DNA of 64,000 bases from Rotaria macrura (GCA_900239685.1 OENT01000020.1:310001-374000), one strand, 5' to 3'; counted from the stretch's first letter, positions 23,991 to 37,872 are shown. Made by a program: numbers and translations. Notes: generated by a model not told the origin, from the letters alone.

Positions 23991-26900
23991 CTTTAAAAAA
24001 ATGCTTCGATCGATGTTTTATTATAAGATGAGTGCCACTCTATGAAGAAGGATGAGGACTACTGGGAAAAAAATCAACTTCATACGAATAGATCTTTGTC
24101 GAGAATCAATTGTTCTATGATATGCTGTACACTTGAACTGCCGACATTTTTCTACAATCAGCAAAATAGAAGAGAAATAAGATTTAGAAACTGTTTTCTT
24201 TTTCTCCAGCATTGGGCAAAAGATCGTGTCAATTTGAACTGTTTCCTTTCTCGTCGTACTTAACATGTTCTCTTTATCTAAAGGGCTCATATTTATGTTT
24301 GCATAATGTTTTGCATAAGTATTTTTATTACTTCAGACATTTTTATTATCAGAACTAAAATGTACTTATATGTATACATACATGTTACGATTTATATGAC
24401 ATACTGTACCATGCATCTTTTTCATGCTTAATATAACCACTGTTTAAGCATGTAAAAAGTTCAGTATTTTTGAACAATTGCTAATTTTAAGTATGACTAT
24501 AAAATTTTTTTCAATCCTCACTTGAACTCTTATCTCAATACACAAACTCTATTTATAATTATTAACCTAGATTTTAGTGAATACTGTAATTACGTTCTGA
24601 TCAATAAAATTCTACATGTAGTACAATAGTGCGATTCAACATTAAGATCGACTACTTCGAATTTTTTCGGATATTTTATGCTAATACATTGTCGACTACA
24701 AACAGTTAAAAACTCTTACTTTTTATTTGATGATTCCCATCGGAACCGGTAGCAATCAACGGAAAAATCGAATTCTGCATTCATCAAAACTGTTACATGC
24801 TCAACAACGGATATCAACAGGAAATACTTGAATCCGTTGTTCACTTTTCTTACATCCACTTGTAATCTTCATAAAATCTGAACTACTCCATGTTCTAGAA
24901 TTCAATGTTCTTAAGTGCTGATAAATTCTCTAACAATATCGTATATACGTTATACAATACGTGCTAACATGAATGAATACAACATTCTAATCAAGACACT
25001 CAATGTTTTCGCATGTACTTAGTATTATATCGATCATTGATTCAAATATCGTATTGAATGAAAAATGAACACCTGTAATATCGTTTGTATGTTTGAACAG
25101 GTCACATTCGAAGAACATTTGCAAGTAAAAGAACAATTTTTATAATTTTTGATTCAAACATATCATAGAGAATTCCTCATCCTTAATGATTTAGTATCAT
25201 TTTCTTCAAATAAGCAAAAATCACGATTCTAGTCTAGAGTCTATTAAAGACAAGTCAATTTCGCATAAGAAAGATGACATTTAGTACTATGCAAATTAAT
25301 TCAATTTTTTCCGAAAGTACTTCCCATATTTCGAGAAATGATTCTTGACTTTTAATAATGCATCACTTGAAATACTTACAAAACATGGCTGAGTATCGAA
25401 TATCGAAAAATTAAATTCATCAGAATTCATAAATAAATATCTACCTTATGTATAATATGTACGAATCGATATATTTTTGTATCAAGTTTCTTTCTCGACT
25501 ACCATACAGTTTCGTTGGCTTCATATAAATGCTGTCGTAGACGAAAAGAAGTTACTTTTCCAACTATTCTTTTTTTTCTTCTCTTCTCTAGTCATTTATT
25601 ACATATGCCTATATTTTTATGCGGATATTGCATGTTTTTCAAGTTTTATTTGCCATTTATTTCACAATTATAACAAGAATGTATAGAAGAAAAACATATC
25701 GTATTTATCGGTTTCTCTGCGTTGAAAAATTACATATGTAAGAGTTTGTCCCTTTTTCTTTGAAAGTCAAGTATCTTCATAGCCTATCAATTTCAATAAT
25801 GATGAATGACTCATTTATCAATAGCTGCTCTTGTTACAAGTTTGAGAAAATCTAAAAATCTCACTCAAAGTCCTCGTACAATTGATCAAGATATTGAGAC
25901 ACGCTTTATTAGTTACATACTTGTTTCATGTGACATTGTTGTGTAACGCAATCATGCAGAATCAAGTAGAATGTCTACATTCAAAAGTCCTATGATCAGA
26001 TGAAAACGAACACTTTTGAATGAGAGAGGCTATCGTTGAAATTCAGATTTACGTATCGATCAATTATTGGATAAATCGGAAGGTGACCATTTGGTAAGTT
26101 TTTATCGGTTACAGATAATGATTGACTTTCAAGCAACACCTATTGAGATATAGCTTGATGATAGAAAACGGACGATAAATAAATAGAATATTCTTTCTTC
26201 TTCGTGATATTAATGTCTGCATTATCGAAATGTCATTAGGGGAATGTCTATCAGAGAAGTGCATTTAAAACAGAATGTCAATAAAATATTGGGTATGGAC
26301 GTACCAATGCCATGTATTAGGTTAATCATATAGCGATACACCAAACAGTGTATGTAATAATTCAAGGGAGAGAGAAAGAAAAGAAAAAAAAGGATTTTTG
26401 TCAATGAAAGAAAACATGACATCCTACCAACCTCTTTTCTTCATGATGTTATGTATGATTTTTAACAAAAAGTTCTAGTCGATCTGTTTTAAGTGCATAA
26501 AGTTTAAAAATCGAGAACGATGATGAATATATGTATTTCTAGTTTTCTAGTATATTGAAAGGAATAAATTTCCAGTGACCATTATTCTCTTTTTCTTGTG
26601 ATATTACGCTAAGAAACAGATTAATTGCACGCTTATATTTATTCTCAGGAAATGATTTTCATTCTGTAAACATCAAGAATAATAGTTCTACGCGTGAGAA
26701 AACAGAATGGCTAAAAAAATAAAGTTTCAATAAAGAAACTTAACATAAATTTGGGGTAGAAATAACATGATGAATCCAATAGAATAACATACAATATTTA
26801 TTGAAGATAATGGCCTACATTAAAAGAAACGTGTTCTAATAATAATTAAAAAGTAAAACCGACGAAAGAAAGTTGATTTATGATGATTGAGTTTGATTGT

Positions 26901-27401
26901 AAAATTTGCATCGTTAAAACAGTCATATATAACAAGATTACATGACACAATGGATCCGATCAATTAGCAAATAGAGAAATATGAATCTTAGTGAGTATTT
27001 ATTATCATTTGATGTGTAAAATGCTTGTTGATTTTCACACGATTTAAAAAATGTCATTTCGAAAGAATCATTCGAAATTTTTCTATTTATCAAATATGTA
27101 ATTTCAATCTTCTATAGAAAAAAAGTTACTTTTTCTCGATGAATAACATCGACAGCCATTTGAATATCGAACATTGATTGACATATTTGTCTAACTATTA
27201 AATTCGATATCGAGAAATTTATACGAGACGAATTTCTATTAAATAAAAGATGCGATTATGAAGCTATTATTAAGCATCGAACTCCCCATTAATTATCCAT
27301 TAATCTCATGAAATGAATTTCACTGAGCAGATGAAAATAAATTATGAATCCTTTTTTTTTTGAAAACTAAATAATTCATTAGGACGTCAGAAGCACTAAC
27401 G
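23991..27401. other. No supported gene
   Basis: AT-rich sequence with short, unconvincing frames on both strands. Confidence 0.5.
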
Positions 27402-27752
27402 CCCCAGGAGAATCATTCCGACCATTGGATCCGATCGGATCCGACTGGCATCCGATCATGTTTCTATCGGAGTTTCTCTTATCCGACGAAATCCCATCGG
27501 ATTCCTGGTTGCGATTCCTGATTCGGATCCCTAGTGTTGGATTTTATCGAATCCTACTATCGGAATCCGATTGGATTTCATCGTGTGATCAGACAGGCCT
27601 CTACTGTTGGGTTTAAATGCTAATTCGTACTCAAATAAGAAAATAGGTTTCTTCCGTCGGATCCGTTACTGTTTCCACAACCCGGATTCCCATAAGATTT
27701 CATTGGATCGTAGGATCCGATCGGATTCGGTATGGGATTCATTCACCTGGGA
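27402..27752. repeat. GGATCC-rich repeat island with imperfect inverted ends
   Basis: The segment is markedly more GC-rich than its surroundings and is built from degenerate copies of GGATCCGATCGGATCC and CGGATTCC. Its ends resemble each other in inverse orientation: CCCCAGGAGAATCATTCC at the left, TCCCAGGTGAATGAATCCC on the opposite strand at the right. No clear target duplication was found. A 63-codon open frame inside is explained by the repeat. Probably a small non-autonomous transposon or a satellite fragment. Confidence 0.6.
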
Positions 27753-28266
27753 CTATGATTGAAAGTATTTATAGTTGTATAATTTAATTAGTTTTAATTA
27801 TCTTAATATCTATGAATATCGATCATGCTAATACGTTGCAGTGACATTAATTTAAATGAAAAACTAGAAATGATGAATGATGTTAATTTTCTGCTTTATT
27901 CATTTGAAATTTTCTGAAAGTCATGTACTTTACTGAGAACGTGTCCACAACAGCAATCTTGCATCAAGACTGAAAACCGTAAAGATGACATATCTTCTCA
28001 AGAGATTGAGATATATTCACATCCTTAACTTGCAAGAATCTCGAGCATATGAATTTTCAACAATGACAATTTAGAATATTGACAATTCAACATATACTTT
28101 GAATTTGCCTATTTAATAGAGATACTAAATTCCTGCAACTGTCATGGTTTGTTACCAAGACGAGTCTCGACTAACAACAGTTTGTTCCAAGACATAATTC
28201 GAGAAAAGAAAAAGATCACAAGATTGATCAAATATTTTCTTGCAAGAAGTTTGTATTTATAAAATA

Positions 28267-29298
28267 GAGTCGGTGATCCTAATTTTGCGGGAAAAAAAAC
28301 CCATGCTCAGAAAAATGTCAATAACTCACGTTCTGGATGATGTATGTGAATCTCGATTATATTTTCCGGAATAGAGTAAACATTTCTTTATCGACTGATG
28401 TAAAATTTATCGAAAAAAATTCAGGTGCCATCGTACAATGAGCGTGACAATAGCAGGGTGATCAATTTTTATTCAATTCTGTTGTGTTCCTTGTTTTGTC
28501 GGTCAATGTATTTATTGTTCCTAATTATGCCGAGACCTTAAAATATCGAAAAACTCATCGAAAAATTTCCGATCGAAATCGAAAGACATATCTTCAAGAC
28601 AAAATAGAATTTTGAAAAAATCTGTTATTTACTTCTTACCAGGTCTACTTTTCACTGTATCCCCTCCTAACAGAACAAAATTGGAATTTCCGTCAAATTT
28701 TTCTTGCTACTAGATCATGATGAACCCATGTGTCACAATTTCGATCGGAAATTTTTCGATGAGTTTTTTTATATTTTAAGGTCTCGGCATAATGAGGAAC
28801 AAAAATTACATTGACCGGCAAAATTAGGAACACAAAATAGAGCTTAGTGCAACATTGTTTAGTTTGTTGATGGAAAAAGTCAAGGGAAATAAATTTGAAT
28901 TATTTTGAAAAACATACGGGTCGATGCACCAAGTTTACAGGAATCTAGTGATATGTTTTTTATTTTAGATGAAGATCATTTTCATAGAGAAAATTAACTT
29001 TTTCTAGAATCTATCTTAATTTTACATGTAAACGGCAGCATTAGGAACAAAAAGTACATTGACCGGCAAAACAAGGAACACAACAGAATTGAATAAAAAT
29101 TGACCACCCTGCTATTGTCATGCTCATTGTACGATGGCACCTGAATTTTTTTCGATAAATTTTACATCAGTCGATAAAGAAATGTTTACTCTATTCCGGA
29201 AAATATAATCGAGATTCACATACATCATCCAGAACGTGAGTTATTGACATTTTTCTGAGCATGGGTTTTTTTTCCCGCAAAATTAGGATCACCGACTC
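28267..29298. mobile_element. Foldback / Tc1-mariner-like MITE
   Basis: Two arms of about 258 bp (28267-28524 and 29041-29298) are inverted copies with few mismatches, beginning GAGTCGGTGATCCTAATTTT. Both ends abut TA (28265-28266 and 29299-29300), the target duplication used by Tc1/mariner transposases. A second inner pair (about 28482-28580 with 28738-28838) overlaps the first, because the right half carries a duplicated block starting near TTAGGAACAAAAA. There is no open frame of useful length, so a transposase would have to act in trans. Confidence 0.85.
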
Positions 29299-29300
29299 TA

Positions 29301-32300
29301 ATTACATCGATACGAGAGCTGCTCTTAAAACTCGATAGTACAAAAATCATAGTTTGGAAAGTATATTCTACGAATCATATTTTAAATTAAAAGCATTCTC
29401 AGTAGACAAAAGATGCACCACTACAGAATATACTTCTGGGAAGAGATTTAAACTAAATTATGCAAATCAGTACGATCCAATCCTTTCATCTGAATTTTGT
29501 CTTTATAAATCTGTAATAGTTTCGAAATATTTCTGAATAATTCTCATGGAATTTCGAATAAAGACTTAACAGCTTGCAAAAAATATCTATTACATAAAGT
29601 GTTATATTTCGATGAAAAGAATGATTGAATGAAACACTTACTTCAAAATCAAACCATGAAACAAACTATTCAAGTTCACATAAACAGGAACATATTCGTA
29701 TATTCATTTATTTGAATAATGTCAGACTGTTTCGATTTATCAGAAGATGAATCTCGATTCTATTTGAAAACTATATATTTTGATATATATTTTGAAAAAT
29801 AGATCATCAATAAATTTTAAAGGAATTCGTCATTTCTTGAAAATTTTACTTCAAAAGGATACTACTTACGATGAACAATTCCAAAATAAAAAAAGACCGA
29901 GATTTTTCACAATCTGCATAAACATGAGTAACAAGAAAAGAAATCGGAAGAAATCTAATGCCGATACAATATTTAAGGAAAATATCGTCAAAGAAGAATT
30001 TACTTGCTCTTATTCTTATTATTTATTAGACCAGAAAAAAAGAGCTCATTAATTGAAAATCCGCTTTGTGTGCTATAAGCAAAGAAATACAACCATAAAG
30101 AATAAGAAGTATAGCAGCAATTAAAATAAATCTATTATAATTTCCAAAAGATGTATTTTTCTAAAGTCCTGTTAAGTCAGAATCCACTTGATAATTTTCG
30201 TTTCTGTGTGGAATCAATTTTATTAAAGAATATTCGTATGTAAGAACTGTAAGTCAGAACTTTTTCAGTGCTATTTCTATCAAATACTATGAGCATTGTT
30301 GCCTTTGCACCTCACATTGTATGAGGGTAGTACAGAATAGAAAAAATATATTCTTAACGAGTAATTGAATTTGAAGAGGTAGCCGACTTTTGAAACAACA
30401 ATGTTTAATCGAAGGTAGCAACAGGAGAAAAATCAAGAAACAAATATGAAAATTTTCAGCAGACACAATTGAAGATGAAGAATAATATGTCGACAAATGT
30501 AGTATGCAGTTAGTCGGATTGTGTTATTTCTTATAGATCTCCATCGAATGGAATCAAAGGTCTCAATTTCGATTATATAGCCATGTTTCATAAAATATTC
30601 TCTAATAAAAAAATTATTATTTGCACGACATTGATTTCTAAATCTGTTGTACTAGGAAAATATTTTTTATGTTCAATTTCTTTTTGAATTAACAGTGTCT
30701 TGTTTACACGTCTCTTTTGTCACATAACTTCATAACTTAGAAACTAAGATGCAGCTTATGAAAAGCTGATTCTGACCATTAGTGAACATTCGTTGCAAAT
30801 CTTGAATAATCACGCACACACACACACACAAACACGGAAGACCGATGATTTGACTTTAGAAAAAATGTCTTTGTACAATTTTAACTTCAAAAACGAATAG
30901 TTATTAATTATGTTATTTTTATTAATATTAATGCAGAAAGCCTTTCGATGGTTGTGTCTCAAGTTACAGCCATTTAGAACTCTGTTGATATATTTTTGTG
31001 AGCCGATCAATAGCTTTAAGTTTGAACTAGCTTACAAAGCAAAAATCTTTGTAGTTAATCTTTGTTCGAATTTCTTCTAACTATATAGATGTCATTGAAG
31101 AAAATGAGTATTAGCCGATTAGAACTAGAATTTTGTGCTCTTGTTAACTATATGTTAAACATTAGTTTCTGATTTCACACTATTGAGCACTGAGCAACTA
31201 ACTGAATAAATCAAAACCAATGTTTCCATGAAATAGAATAGGCTTTTTTCTTATTATTCTTACCTGCTCTGGATAATATTTTGAAACATATTTAATTCTA
31301 TACTGTTTTAGGGCATTCAGTTTTCGTCAAGATCATAAGTCACAAGAAACCAAATTGTAAAGGTCCAATTTATAGACATTTTTTTACAGAGCTACGCTGA
31401 CACAAGATGGGATTTTTTCTTCTACAATGTGATTGATTTCAGTCGGTATCCCGATATGCAAAGTATTGAACATAAGTCTCGCCTCAATAGAATCTCACAT
31501 ATTCTAAATTTTAAATGCTTGACACTTGGTGTGCGTGTAGTTCGTCAAGATTGAAGGTCGAAAACATAATTTTGCCTCAATGACTTAGTCATAGACACAT
31601 TAGTATATGCTGGCTTTGCATTACATCTTTTAACCTGAACAGCATGGTCTTCTCCATTTTTCATTATCTCTTACTATTTAGAGATACATTATTGATTGTG
31701 GATATTTTTGAATGGAATAGAAATTCAGTCTATAGTGATTCTTTAACCGAAAGATAAATATATTTGCTGGAATGTTTGAGTCTCTGAATCTTTTGTCACA
31801 TCAACCTGATACTCATATCTATGACATTTTTCATAAACCCACAATGTATCCATGAAATTTTCAAGCATTAATTTCCAACTGCAGAAGTATCTTTGCAATT
31901 AGTAGGGACTTCATTCGTTGAATTATTACTGTATTGTTTGCTCAAAAAGACACCAGATGTTTTTTCTTCACTCGAACAATCACCATAGAAGTTTCTCATT
32001 ACTAGAAAGGAAATATGAACTTCAATCGAAACAGATGCATGAATAGTGGCGATACAATACTACTTGATGAGCCATTCGTTGCCCTAGAACATTCATTGTT
32101 TTTCCAGAGATATATAGTTTAACCATGATATAATTAGTTGTGATTTATTCACATCTTTCATAAATTTCTTTCTACTTAAGCAGTCAACGTAGAATTGTGT
32201 CTCTGATCAACACTATTGATGAAGTGCATGCATGCATGTTCTCAGGTTTCTACCATTCGAAATGACTGCGAGCATCCGGGGCCGGTACTTCTATCTACTA

Positions 32301-35061
32301 CTGTAAAACTAGCAACCAACTTCACGCTTTGTAGGTCGAACTCGGTTTCACAAACTTCAACTAAATCCAAACAGTTTTCTGTTCATTTGAATTTCGACAG
32401 TTTTAATCAGATCACAAGAATATGCAATATGAAGTATTCTTATCCGACGTGAATCTATGCTTTCATGCAATTATGTGTTCCTAGTTAATCAACCTCGGGT
32501 CCAAAAAAATCATGAAATTCTATTTCTTGCGGTTCAACTTTTACTGTCACCAATTATGTCAAATTAGTAGAAAATTGAACAAATATGTTGTACCAAGGTT
32601 TTTGCAGTACAAGTCAGCATTTTTTTAACAGGAATCCATCCGGAATAAGCTCATCGTTGCAAAATATTGTTTCATTTAATTGCTGTTAACCATTGAAAGT
32701 CAAATGTCTTTTCCCAAGTAAATTAGAATAGTTTCAATAGAATCCACTATAAGAGTTTCAATGTAAAAATCAACATTTTTCTGAACTAACATGATTTTGA
32801 TGATCTTACGAAGACATAGCTATAATTTGAAAGGAACTCTTTGACCGAGCAGTGGGTCTTTCACGATTTATGGTTTTTTTAATGCCACTGTTCAATTCTA
32901 AAGTTTTATTGTTATTCATATAAGTAACGTGTGACTTTGGGTTCTGAAAGCGATATTGTGAAGCATAGTATTAAGGTATTTGATGAAAGTATCTCCTACA
33001 TTTCAAATCATTCTACTAATACACAACATGATGATAAGGAAAATATTCCTAGTACAGGATAATCCACTGCTCGACAAGATCGGATTAAGGGATTTTCGAC
33101 TTGAATTTTCAATCGGAAATAGCTGATGCATTATGTAGATTGGCCTGAAATTTTTAGCTACAATGCTGGAAGGGAAGTATATTGAAGAGTAACTGGATTT
33201 TGCGTTTTGTTTTTTTTGCAAAAATTTTGCCGACTTTTTTCAATAGTCTATATCTTATAAGCGATAAAGCATCCATTTTGACTGAAACTTTCATGGTCGA
33301 AATTTCAAATAGAAATATTTTTCTTTCAGGTTGCTAAAAGGTTCTTCAATGTTTCGGTTAAAGGATGTTATGCAACTCTGTAAGAAGAACAAGGTAGTTC
33401 ATTTTGGCTATAGTATGCGCATATCGCGGAGCCATCAATTCGATTTTTATGGTTACCTTTCGTCTGTTGCCAGAAATCTGCCCCATTGAATTTCAAGCAT
33501 TAAGTCACATCGAAAACGGCAAAAGGAAATTATTTTCGTTTGAATAAAGATGTAGAATTAGGTAAAGATGATGAGCAACATGAAATACGAGCTGCTGCTA
33601 TTGAACATCTGAAAAGAAGAGGATTGATGCGATGAAAAATTTCATCGTTAAATGTTTACTAGAATAAATAGAAAGTGCATCGTATTATTGTTATGTACGG
33701 TTTCACGATGAAATTTTTCATTAAGAATACATACAAATGTTCTTAACCCGATGAACACAATATTGCGAAACTAATCATATGCGAAAACCGATCAAGTGAC
33801 ATTATTCATATAAATTCGTAAAAATGAGAGCATGAAAAGGATTCGTTAAATGTAAAAGAATACAAATTTCAATTTCTTCTTGATTCTCAGTTAACAACAA
33901 GTAATTCAATCATCACATATTTACACAACAGTTGAAAGGACGACTACTCGATCGCATGATGTCACTAGTATTACTCGTTTTGCACCAGATCTTTCGATTA
34001 TGTATCATGATTTCCTCATGCATGTTCTTTTTATTTGATGTCTTCATGATGTAAAACATAAACAAGAAATATTGGTAATAAAAATCGTAACAACGACAAA
34101 AGCATTACTTGTCATTTCTTTTTTAGCTAATTATCACATTGAATTTCCAATAAAAAAAAACTTGATATTATCAGAAGTATTCGGCAATCTAAGAACGAGG
34201 GCATTGTTCGTTAATTATTCTATTGAATATTTTAGTTTGTATGAATCAATCAGCACTCAATGAGAATAAAAGAAAATTGTTGTGTTTGAGTTGAAAATAA
34301 CAATATATGAGAAACAGCAATTTTCTGCAGTATTTCATGAATATTGAATGTGGTAGATCATTAGCTTCTACAAAAACGTTTGACTGGTAGTCGAATAGAA
34401 TCGAATCGAATTCAACTATTACTTCTGAAAAATAATAACACTAGAGAATATACAAAAATATAGATGGGGTTTTCAATACATACGCATGGACTGTTCGATA
34501 TTCGAGAAGCATTAAGCTATGACGACAGTTATTTTCGAACATTTCAAATTGTAAAATATTTTTCCACATCAAAGGAAAAAAAATCTCTTGTGTGCTTTCA
34601 ATATAAAATAGAATAAATCGTTAAAAGAAATTTTGTCCACAATTTACGAATCGAAAAAGAAAGGAAGATGATTCTTTTCCACAGAACGATATTGCAGTTA
34701 TTGTATTCATCCGAACAGACTCATTTGATTATTTGAAAAAGTTGAATTTCATCGGTTTTTATAATCTTGTGCAAAATAGAATTAATTCACTGGAAAATTC
34801 TTACTATTTCGTATTCTCCAAATTGATCAACAATATTCATCACAGATTCTGCAGTCTGACTTGAATCTATAAGAGAGTAAAGTTCGTAGAAGTTTCATAT
34901 TTGACGAACAGGCTTCTGTCAATAATAATATTCATTATGTCAAATAAAGGACTGAATGCATGCATCATCAAGAATGCAGTTGTAACGAAAAAAAATATTT
35001 CATGAGAAATTATTTGCAAAATATTTAATCATCATTACGAGCGGAGACGTCAACCCAACTA
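29301..35061. other. Gene-poor region
   Basis: Nearly 6 kb without a supported gene. It contains a short CA run near 30811-30832. A possible short exon at about 33526-33635 (plus) reads KGNYFRLNKDVELGKDDEQ then HEIRAAAIEHLKRRGLMR and a stop, directly followed by a small hairpin; I could not assign it. The block 33230-33530 is less AT-rich than its neighbours and may be an old repeat. Confidence 0.45.
33630..33712. repeat. Short inverted repeat (hairpin)
   Basis: GATGAAAAATTTCATCG near 33630 and CGATGAAATTTTTCATTAA near 33697 are inverse copies about 50 bp apart, which can form a stem of about 17 bp. Possibly a very small MITE. Confidence 0.6.
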
Positions 35062-35072
35062 CTTGAAGCTAG

Positions 35073-35245
35073 GTTGCAAGACATATGCTGGAAAACTCAT
35101 TTATACTAGATCAGGATCAATCGATACAAAATTATGTTGTACATCGCCATCGAATAGCACAAGTGGTTGTCGTACAGATGATTTGAATATACAACTTGAT
35201 GAAATAATGACTTTCACAGCTATATTGACTAAGAAAATATTTTAG
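35073..35245 (+). CDS. Possible terminal exon, Cys-containing
   Basis: After a GAAGCTAG acceptor the frame reads GCKTYAGKLIYTRSG, DTKLCCTSPSNSTSGCRTDD, LNIQLDEIMTFTAILTKKIF and stops. The Cys/Ser/Thr-rich composition looks like extracellular protein, but no partner exon was identified. It may be a remnant. Confidence 0.25.
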
Positions 35246-36488
35246 AACAGATGGAACTCAACGGGATCAATCGACTTCCTGAGACTAATTATCTTGTTAT
35301 TATAAACCTAGAACTCAAGATATTTGATAATCGATAAGGCTACAGTTTCACTAGATATAATAATCTTTCGAGCACTTTCGATGCTAGCTAGTTAAAAATC
35401 AACAAGAACTATCTGATATACATCTGGTTCTATAACTTGAACATGTGTCTAAGTAAATATTTATTTTTGTAATTGATGATGAAATGTAGTTATATCAGGG
35501 TTTTTTCTTCCCCTAGAATTTACAGTCGATCATAAAAGAAAAAATATTTTATCACAGCCTAAACAATAGAATACCTTGATTCATTTTTGACATATAATTT
35601 GAAAAAAAAACCTATGAATACGTTGAAATACAAGTTTTATTGACTGAGAATAGTGATAGGATTTGTTTTCTTTTAAAGCTAGACACGTGACATTACATTC
35701 GATACTCTATCTGATCTATTCCATTGCATGTTAAATATTAATCTATTGACGATTATTTTCTCGCAAGTGCTAAGTTTTCTTTAGCTAGTATGTTTATTTT
35801 GTTTCGTATTCTTTATTAATTATGAGACGTGACTCGACCTATTATCGATACTATGAGACTTATAATTTCATCAATGTGTAGTACTTCACTATTTTTCATA
35901 ATTAAAAGAAAGGTAGTTTCTTTTGAAAAAAAAGGAGAAGAGTGCAAAGTCTCCTTGGGAATGACGACATGTGTCTTACGGCTACTTAATTACATGCATG
36001 TTCGCTTTTGTTGCTAGTAGAGAATTTCTTTACGTTTCTTTTAGGAACCACCCAGTCTATGATATAGTAGAAGGAAGGTAGATAATTTCGTATTATAAAC
36101 AACATAAGATCTTTAGATTACAAAAGATTGTATGAACAAGAGAGTGTGGGGAAGAATAGAACAGAGGATATACGCCACTAGATACTATGAAACATGCGTG
36201 GCGAGCAGAAAATAGATCCACTTCAATTTCAACTCTAGAAACTACGCTTTTGAATGAGTTCCAATTATAATCAAATAGAACATGATATGTTATCGAAAGC
36301 AAACTTTTTTGTAGGTTAAATTTCGGATTCTGTTATCGATGTCCTTAACGTCATTGTACGACCTTAAATACATTTATCATAAATCAACATTTTATGTTTC
36401 TCTGCTTAGATAGAAGAACGATTATTTGCATAGTGACCTATATTTTGCTCTTTAGTCTGTGTCGTAATCATCTTTTATAGACATAGGA
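35246..36488. other. Upstream flank of the PRISE gene
   Basis: No supported gene; contains the promoter side of the reductase at 36489. Confidence 0.4.
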
Positions 36489-37872
36489 ATGACTTCGCCA
36501 TCATCAGCCCGAGTAGCTTGTGTTTGGGGCTCAAATGGAATATCTGGTACTGCCATGGTTGATCTTTTAATTGAACAACAGTCCGATGTATGGAGTCAAA
36601 TTATTTGTATATCGCGACGACCATGTCAATTAGATATTACAGATAATCGGATTCATTTTGTTTCTATCGATATACTTAATGCTACTGTTGATGAAATCGT
36701 CAATGAATTAGAAAAAGTGAATGGTCAAACAATAACCGATGTTTTTCATTACACATATATTGAAAAGAAGGATGAAGATGAATTAGATAGAATTAATAAA
36801 ATTTTACTTGAAAAATCATTAGATGTCTGTGTAAAAATTGCAGAAAAAACCATTCGAACATTTTCATTACAAACAGGATATAAAGTAATGGGAAATTCAA
36901 TTTAGCGCTTAGTTTCTTTTTCAATGATCGTAATCAAAATTCTCTATTTGTTCTAGTACTACGGTGTTCATAAAGACAAAGAAGATTTAGCTGAATCACC
37001 ATTTATTGAAGATGCACCACGTCATAAAGGTTCTAATTTTTATTTTACACAAGAAGATCTTGTAAAACATTATGTAGAAAAATATGGATGGCGATACATT
37101 ATTACTCGGCCATCCACTATTATTGGTTTATCCAAAGGTTGTTATATGAAATTTAGGAAAGAAGTTATTTGGAATTTCTTTTCACTTGTATATTAGGCAA
37201 CTTTATGAATTTTGCTATGACAATTGCATTGTATGCGACAATACAAAAAGAACTCGGTCAACCATTATTGTTTCCGGGAACTAAAAAAGCATGGAACAGA
37301 ATATCCGATCATTCGACAGCTTCAAACAACGCAAATTTTCAATTATGGGCCGTACTAAATGAAAATATTCATCATGAAATATTCAATATTGCCAATGGTG
37401 ATCTTGTTCGATTCCGAGACTTATGGCTTAAAATTGAAGAGTAGAAAAAGAAACCATCAATCCTTTATTTTTCTGATGATTATATTGAAGTGTTTCTTTT
37501 TTCACTCGACTAGTTATTTCAACATTCCCCATTATGAACAAATACTAAACGAGAACGAAGTACAAATAAAATTAGCCGAATACATGCCGAAAAATCAAGA
37601 TGTTTGGATTCGTATAGCTCAAAGAGAAAATCTTGATGAAAAAGCTTTTGATTATGCCACATGGAGTTTTGCAGGTAGGAGATATATTATTTTGATTATA
37701 GATTAAAAGTTTTATTTTCTACGACATAGACGGTTCTCTAAAATCACCGAACGATAGATATGGTGATTTAAGAAAAGCACGCCGATTCGGTTGGACAACA
37801 CAAGTGGACACATTCGATGGCTATGCCAAATGTTTTGATCGTTTGAAAAAATTAAAAGTTATTCCGTCGTAA
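36489..37872 (+). CDS. PRISE-type NAD(P)H-dependent reductase
   Basis: Five exons, 36489-36884, 36957-37137, 37197-37440, 37514-37674 and 37730-37872, join in phase to 374 residues, close to the family's roughly 390. The family (progesterone 5-beta-reductase / iridoid synthase, SDR75R) reduces activated C=C bonds of enones in the cytosol. Visible motifs: the Rossmann nucleotide site VWGSNGISGTAM (about 12-23), ICISRRP (about 39-45, the Arg typical for NADPH), LQTGYKYY (127-134, with the family's catalytic Lys), NFYFTQED (159-166), RPSTIIGLS, then FPGTKKAW and FNIANGD, all in family order. In plant enzymes the fourth motif is NFYYxxED; here one of the paired Tyr is Phe, so catalysis may be altered. 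Small introns of 55-75 nt show it is adapted to this genome. The family is uncommon in animals, so acquisition by transfer is likely but inferred. Confidence 0.88.

Noticed and set aside
27425-27616. 63-codon frame in the GGATCC island
   Set aside because: Explained by the repeat units; no start context, homologue or splice site.
30811-30832. CA-rich run considered as an element end
   Set aside because: Simple microsatellite only.
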